Assembly: GCA_900548385.1 (NCBI GenBank)
Contig: URKJ01000016.1
Coordinates: 26,698-90,697 of the forward strand
Source of the DNA: an uncultured bacterium
Lineage (GTDB): Bacteria; Verrucomicrobiota; Lentisphaeria; Victivallales; UBA1829
Reading direction: 5' to 3'
Length of the DNA stretch: 64,000 nucleotides
In this document: in pieces, positions 59,595 to 64,000 of the stretch
Numbering within the stretch: the stretch's first letter is position 1
How the letters are laid out: the number at the start of each line of letters is the position of its first letter
Translations under genes and position numbers: made by a program
Notes under the pieces: generated by a model
What the model was told of the DNA's origin: nothing
The model's database searches: none
Seen by the model: the letters and a program-made list of their open reading frames with translations, nothing else

Positions 59595-62558
59595 ATGGAT
59601 TACAGAATCGAAATCGCGGTAAAGCCGGAATGGCATGACGCCAGAGGCGAAGCCGCCCTCAAGAAAATCAACGATTTCCTCCACGGAAATGTTGACTCCA
59701 TCCGCACAAGAGACGTTTTCACCGTTTCCGCGGACATCACAAAGGAACAGGCGGAAAAGATCGCCGCTGAACTCTCGAATCCCGTCCTCCAGAATCATCG
59801 GGTCGGAGAAACCGCTCCCGGAGAAACATTTGAATTCGACTGGATCGTCGCAGTCGGTTTCCGCCCCGGCGTCACCGACAACGTCGGACGCACCGCACGG
59901 GAAGCTGTCGGCGACATCATCGGCCGCAAACTCACCCGCGATGAAGATGTTTACAGCTCCATCGAGTACATGTTCCAGGCGAAAGAACTCAACCGCGAAC
60001 AGGTTGCGGCTATCGCACGCGGAATCCTAGCCAATGAACTCATCGAAACGGTGAAAGTCCTTTCCCGCAACGAAGTTGCAAAAAGCGGAATGCCGCTCAA
60101 CAAACCGGTCGTCAACGGTGTCGGCGGCGGAGAAGTCCGTCTGATCGACCTTGAAGTCCCCGACGAAGAACTTGTTGAAATCAGCCGCAAGGGAACGCTC
60201 GCGCTGACCCTGGAGGAGATGAAATCCATTCAGAACTATTTTCGCAATGCGTCGGACCGTGCGGCGTACGGACTCGACAAGCCCACCGATGTCGAACTGG
60301 AAGTGCTTGCCCAGACGTGGTCCGAACATTGCAAACATAAGATTTTCAGCGCGGAAGTCGATTACACCGACAAAACCACCGGCGAGCATGACACCTATGT
60401 TTCCCTTTACAAGACATTCGTTCAGAAAGGGACGAAAGAGATCGCAAAGAAAGTCGACTGGCTTGTTTCCGTCTTCACGGACAATGCCGGCGTGATCAAA
60501 TTCAACGACAAACTCGATCTTGTCTATAAGGTCGAAACCCACAACAGCCCCTCCGCACTCGATCCCTACGGCGGCGCAATGACCGGAATCGTCGGCGTCA
60601 ACCGCGACCCGCTGGGAACCGGTCAGGGCGCGGATCTGCTCGTCAACGTCTGGGGCTATTGCCTCGGCTCGCCGTTCACCGATCCGAAGGACGTTCCGGA
60701 AGGACTCCTTCATCCGCGCCGTCTCCGCGACGGCGTCCACAAAGGTGTGATCGACGGCGGCAATCAGAGCGGCATTCCCTACGGCATCGGTTGGGAACGG
60801 TTTGACGACCGTTACATCGGAAAACCGCTCGTCTACTGCGGTACGCTCGGAACCCTGCCGAAAACAGTCGGCAAGGTCCCCGGAGCATCCAAAACCATCA
60901 AGCCGGGCGATCTCATCGTCATGACCGGCGGACGCATCGGCAAAGACGGCATTCACGGAGCGACGTTCTCCAGCGAAGAACTGCACAAGGACAGCCCCGT
61001 GCAGGCGGTGCAGATCGGCGACCCGATCACCCAGAAAAAAATGTCCGATTTCATCTATGAGATCCGCGAACGCAACCTGTACCGTTTTGTCACCGACAAC
61101 GGCGCGGGCGGTCTCTCCTCCAGCGTCGGCGAAATGGCGGAAATCTCCAACGGATGCCGCATGGATCTCGCCAAGGCGCCGCTGAAATACGCCGGACTCA
61201 AACCGTGGGAAATCCTCGTTTCCGAAGCACAGGAACGGATGAGCTTTGCGGTTCCGCCGGAAAATATCGACGAATTCCTCCGCATGGCGAAAGAACGCGA
61301 TGTGGAAGCGACCGTTCTCGGAGAATTCACCGACGACGGAAAATTCTGCATGACTTACGGCGACAAAGTCGTTGCCTGTCTCGACATCAGCTTCATGCAC
61401 GACGGACTGCCCCGTCTGCACCTGAAAGCGGTCTGGGAACCGAAACACTTTGAGGAACCGGAATTTGCAAACCGCTCCGTCAAAACAGACGTTCTTGCCA
61501 TGCTCGGCCGCCTCAACGTCTGTTCCTGCGAATACAAAGCGCGTCAATACGACCATGAAGTGAAAGGGCTCAGCGTCATCAAGCCGTACACCGGCGTCAA
61601 ACGCGACGTGGCTTCCGATGCGACGGTTTACATGGTTGAACCGCTGACCACCGAAGGCGTCGTGCTCTCCGCCGGAATCATGCCGCGTTACAGCGACATC
61701 GACACCTATCACATGATGGCGTCCACGATGGACGTTGCGATCCGTCAGGCTGTGGCAGTCGGAGCCGACCCGTCCCATCTCGCCGGACTCGACAATTTCT
61801 GCTGGCCGGACCCCGTCCAGAGCGAAAAGACGCCCGACGGCGAATACAAACTAGCACAGCTTGTCCGTGCGAACAAGGCGCTTTACGACTATGCGCTCGC
61901 GTTCACCGTTCCCTGCGTCTCCGGAAAAGACAGCATGAAGAACGACAGCACCCGCGGCGGACGTAAAATCTCCATTCCGCCGACCGTTCTGTTCAGCGTC
62001 ATGGGCAAGATCAGCGATATTTCCAACGCGGTCTCCATTGACGCGAAACTCGCCGGGGATGCGGTCTGCATGATCGGTGCGACGAAGCGGGAACTCGGCG
62101 GAAGCGAATATTTCGCAATGCTCGGCAAAATCGGAAACGACGTGCCGAAAGTGGATGCGGAAATGGCGAACAAAACCTATGCGGCGTATCACAAGGCGCT
62201 GAATGCCGGATTGTTCCATTCTTCCATCTCCCCCGCAATCGGCGGACTCGCCGTTGCCGCGGCGCGCTCCGCAATGGGCGGACGTCTCGGAATGAGCATC
62301 CATCTTGATGCTGTCCCGAAAACGGAAGCTCTCAGCGATCTGGAAACCCTGTTCTCCGAGTCGAACAGCCGGTTCCTCGTGACCTGTGCGAAAGCGGATG
62401 TCGCAAAACTGAAAGAAATCTTTGCCGGAATCCCGTTCGCGGAAATCGGTGAAACCAATACAAGCGGCGATCTGGAATTCAGTTCCGCAGCGGGAAAAGT
62501 CGGAATCCCCGTGGAAGAGATGGTCGCAAACTACAAATCCACGCTCGCCGGAGTGTGA
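59595..62558 (+). CDS. purL: Phosphoribosylformylglycinamidine synthase, PurS-PurL fusion without glutaminase
   Basis: 987 residues. Residues 1 to ~80 (MDYRIEIAVKPEWHDARGEA, DVFTVSADITKEQAEKIAAE) are a PurS-like domain. The PurL core follows: LAQTWSEHCKHKIFSAEVDY (about 236), YKVETHNSPSALDPYGGAMT, TGIVGVNRDPLGTGQGADLL and GGRIGKDGIHGATFSSEELH, and a second ATP-grasp-like half (VAVGADPSHLAGLDNFCWPD, SGKDSMKNDSTRGGRKISIP). The protein ends after the second half, so the PurQ glutaminase domain is missing and must be supplied elsewhere. It acts in step 4 of purine synthesis. Start ATG 59595 with AAAGGTGG 5 bases upstream. Confidence 0.9.
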   Translation: MDYRIEIAVKPEWHDARGEAALKKINDFLHGNVDSIRTRDVFTVSADITKEQAEKIAAELSNPVLQNHRVGETAPGETFEFDWIVAVGFRPGVTDNVGRTAREAVGDIIGRKLTRDEDVYSSIEYMFQAKELNREQVAAIARGILANELIETVKVLSRNEVAKSGMPLNKPVVNGVGGGEVRLIDLEVPDEELVEISRKGTLALTLEEMKSIQNYFRNASDRAAYGLDKPTDVELEVLAQTWSEHCKHKIFSAEVDYTDKTTGEHDTYVSLYKTFVQKGTKEIAKKVDWLVSVFTDNAGVIKFNDKLDLVYKVETHNSPSALDPYGGAMTGIVGVNRDPLGTGQGADLLVNVWGYCLGSPFTDPKDVPEGLLHPRRLRDGVHKGVIDGGNQSGIPYGIGWERFDDRYIGKPLVYCGTLGTLPKTVGKVPGASKTIKPGDLIVMTGGRIGKDGIHGATFSSEELHKDSPVQAVQIGDPITQKKMSDFIYEIRERNLYRFVTDNGAGGLSSSVGEMAEISNGCRMDLAKAPLKYAGLKPWEILVSEAQERMSFAVPPENIDEFLRMAKERDVEATVLGEFTDDGKFCMTYGDKVVACLDISFMHDGLPRLHLKAVWEPKHFEEPEFANRSVKTDVLAMLGRLNVCSCEYKARQYDHEVKGLSVIKPYTGVKRDVASDATVYMVEPLTTEGVVLSAGIMPRYSDIDTYHMMASTMDVAIRQAVAVGADPSHLAGLDNFCWPDPVQSEKTPDGEYKLAQLVRANKALYDYALAFTVPCVSGKDSMKNDSTRGGRKISIPPTVLFSVMGKISDISNAVSIDAKLAGDAVCMIGATKRELGGSEYFAMLGKIGNDVPKVDAEMANKTYAAYHKALNAGLFHSSISPAIGGLAVAAARSAMGGRLGMSIHLDAVPKTEALSDLETLFSESNSRFLVTCAKADVAKLKEIFAGIPFAEIGETNTSGDLEFSSAAGKVGIPVEEMVANYKSTLAGV

Positions 62559-62583
62559 GAACAACCAACCGGAGTAAAGAAAA

Positions 62584-62970
62584 ATGAATAAACGGATCCG
62601 CAAGAAAAAATGCCGCGGCGAATTCAAGGAACTCGCTTTCTCTCTCGCCGCCTCCTATGCAAAACTCAGCGAGGAAAATGCCGACGACTTCGTCGACAAG
62701 ATCCTTGATAAAGCCGGGGAACTCAACATGTCCTGCGGCGGAACGTTCGAACTCGACCACTGCGATCTCTATATCGTCACCGGCCGGATCAACACGAATG
62801 AAACCGAACGCAAAGAAAAACTCGTCGAATTCTTCCGGGCTCTTCCGGGTGTGGAAAAAGTCGAAGCCGGAGAGTTTTTCGATGCATGGTACACCCCGAT
62901 CGAAGACGATTGCGGATGCGGCTGCCATGACCACGATCATGAACACAACGAAGAGTGCGGCTGCAAATAA
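62584..62970 (+). CDS. YggL/DUF469-like protein with a Cys/His-rich tail
   Basis: 128 residues. MNKRIRKKKCRGEFKELAFS resembles the basic start of YggL-type (DUF469) proteins, which associate with the 50S ribosomal subunit. The centre is LPGVEKVEAGEFFDAWYTPI. The last ~20 residues, CGCGCHDHDHEHNEECGCK, look like a metal-binding tail and are not part of the typical family. GGAG is about 9 bases before the ATG. It follows purL after 25 bases and is followed by a terminator, so it may share a transcript. Confidence 0.65.
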   Translation: MNKRIRKKKCRGEFKELAFSLAASYAKLSEENADDFVDKILDKAGELNMSCGGTFELDHCDLYIVTGRINTNETERKEKLVEFFRALPGVEKVEAGEFFDAWYTPIEDDCGCGCHDHDHEHNEECGCK

Positions 62971-62993
62971 CCGCCTTTTCCAACCCGTTTTCC

Positions 62994-63028
62994 AAAAGCC
63001 GCCGGGAATTTCCCCTGCGGCTTTTTTT
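62994..63028 (+). terminator. Rho-independent terminator after the YggL-like gene
   Basis: Stem AAAAGCCGC (62994-63002) with GCGGCTTTT (63017-63025) is followed by T run to 63028. Confidence 0.85.
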
Positions 63029-63062
63029 GTTCCGCCGTTACAGAATACACAGGGAGTCTTGA

Positions 63063-63929
63063 ATGGAAACCAGATACTTCAGCCGCTTTCATCACGATTC
63101 GGGCGTCACGGAAGTCGTCGCCGCACCGAAAGGGGCAAACACCTGGCTGGAGCCGTATCACAATACAATCCCGTTCTGGCCTGTGATGGCATACGAAAAT
63201 TTCTTCAGCAAAGAGTACTTCTGCAGTCATCGCCAATACCCGCACTATGCGTTTGAACTTGTCTGCGAAGGCGAACTGGAGGTCGGTAAAAACGGCAAAA
63301 CGGAACTTCTGAAGTCAGGCGAAGCGGCAATTCTGATCGCCGGAGAAGACTCCACGCTGAAGGCCGGACCATGCGGGTTCTGCCGGAAAACAAGCTGTAC
63401 ATTCACCGGAGAACTGGTACATGTGATTTTTTCGGCATTCCATCTGACCGACACGGACAAAATCACGCTTGAAACTCCGGAACAGGCCCAGCAGCTCATC
63501 AAACGGCTGGCGGAACTGCTTCACGCCCGCATCCCCGGAACGGAACCGGAAATCTGCGGAACCGGTTATCAGCTTCTGCAGTTGGCTTCCGCTTCGGTTC
63601 CTCACGGCAGTTCCCATCTGATCGAACGGGCAAAACGCCTGCTGACCCTGAGCGTTCCGGTAAAAGAGGAAATCCGCAATATCGCCCACAAACTCAATAC
63701 CAACGTCAGCACGCTGGAGCACCTGTTCCGGAAACAGCTCGGCACAACACCCCGCGACTATCTGTCACAGCTCCGGATGCAGACAGCCGCCGAGCTGCTG
63801 CGCTCCGGCAATATGCGGATCGGGCGGATCGCGGAACGCGTGGGATATGAAGACCCGCTTGCATTTTCCCATGCGTTCAAACGGGTTTTCGGAGTTTCGC
63901 CGCGGGAATACCGGAAACAGAACAGCTGA
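63063..63929 (+). CDS. AraC-family transcriptional regulator
   Basis: 288 residues. The N-terminal domain is cupin-like (YPHYAFELVCEGELEVGKNG, LLKSGEAAILIAGED) and the C-terminal domain has two HTH motifs (IRNIAHKLNTNVSTLEHLFR, IGRIAERVGYEDPLAFSHAF), ending VFGVSPREYRKQNS. GGGAG is 6 bases before the ATG. The target is not in view; the window ends 71 bases later. Confidence 0.88.
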   Translation: METRYFSRFHHDSGVTEVVAAPKGANTWLEPYHNTIPFWPVMAYENFFSKEYFCSHRQYPHYAFELVCEGELEVGKNGKTELLKSGEAAILIAGEDSTLKAGPCGFCRKTSCTFTGELVHVIFSAFHLTDTDKITLETPEQAQQLIKRLAELLHARIPGTEPEICGTGYQLLQLASASVPHGSSHLIERAKRLLTLSVPVKEEIRNIAHKLNTNVSTLEHLFRKQLGTTPRDYLSQLRMQTAAELLRSGNMRIGRIAERVGYEDPLAFSHAFKRVFGVSPREYRKQNS

Positions 63930-64000
63930 CCCCGTCCCCTCCCGCTGATTTTTCATTAATTTCTGTTTTTATCTCTTGAAATATTTCTTTTATGCTATAT

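Noticed and set aside
60027..61778. A 583-codon frame on the minus strand opposite purL
   Set aside because: Antisense shadow; the purL motifs on the plus strand are unambiguous.

Overview
The window looks like a chromosomal segment from a Lentisphaerota (Victivallales-type) gut or sediment bacterium. That assignment is an inference. It rests on Gram-negative housekeeping genes and on many secreted glycoside hydrolases, each with its own AraC, LacI or GntR regulator. It also rests on several single-gene pseudopilin-like proteins with the FTLIELLVV-type N-terminus and a C-terminal H-X9-DG motif, a combination expanded in that phylum and its PVC relatives. No rRNA, tRNA, CRISPR array or intact insertion sequence was seen.

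Layout. Bases 1-2040 hold an SGNH esterase (cut by the window edge), an FtsB-like divisome protein, signal peptidase I and a small NTF2-like protein. Bases 2050-4101 are an AraC regulator divergent from a GH130-type phosphorylase. Bases 4234-6348 are a housekeeping block: rpmA (L27), obgE and a pteridine-reductase-like SDR. Bases 6392-25454 are a glycan-degradation region containing three separate regulator + H-X9-DG pseudopilin + glycoside hydrolase units: LacI/GH-A agarase-like/pseudopilin, AraC/pseudopilin/GH-A, and GntR/pseudopilin/GH51-like. Between them lie a beta-propeller glycosidase, a GH106-like protein and a QueG-like iron-sulfur protein.

After an almost gene-free, AT-richer stretch (25533-26489), bases 26490-57169 are one long exopolysaccharide/capsule locus read on the plus strand. 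A NusG-family (UpxY/RfaH-like) antiterminator opens it. A membrane-anchored UDP-sugar 4,6-dehydratase and an initiating sugar-phosphate transferase follow. Then come many GT4/GT2 transferases, a Wzx-like flippase, a Wzy-like polymerase, a pyruvyl transferase with its iron-sulfur partner, a CMP-sugar synthase, acyltransferases and a polysaccharide deacetylase. The locus ends in a UDP-N-acetyl-L-fucosamine module (capE, cupin, capF, capG). Two transferase genes are broken by stop or frame changes. The middle of the locus is visibly more AT-rich than both flanks and than the capE-capG end, so the locus looks assembled from several sources. No Wza/Wzb/Wzc export or chain-length genes are present here.

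Bases 57488-63929 hold a secreted acetyl-xylan-esterase-like protein behind a strong promoter, a PurS-PurL fusion for purine synthesis, a YggL-like protein with a Cys/His-rich tail, and another AraC regulator.

The most interesting candidate system is the repeated regulator/pseudopilin/hydrolase unit. Three different regulator families drive the same architecture, and two of the three units share a 33-base hairpin that starts exactly at the regulator stop codon. The pseudopilin may be a cell-surface partner of the enzyme, but that role is an inference.
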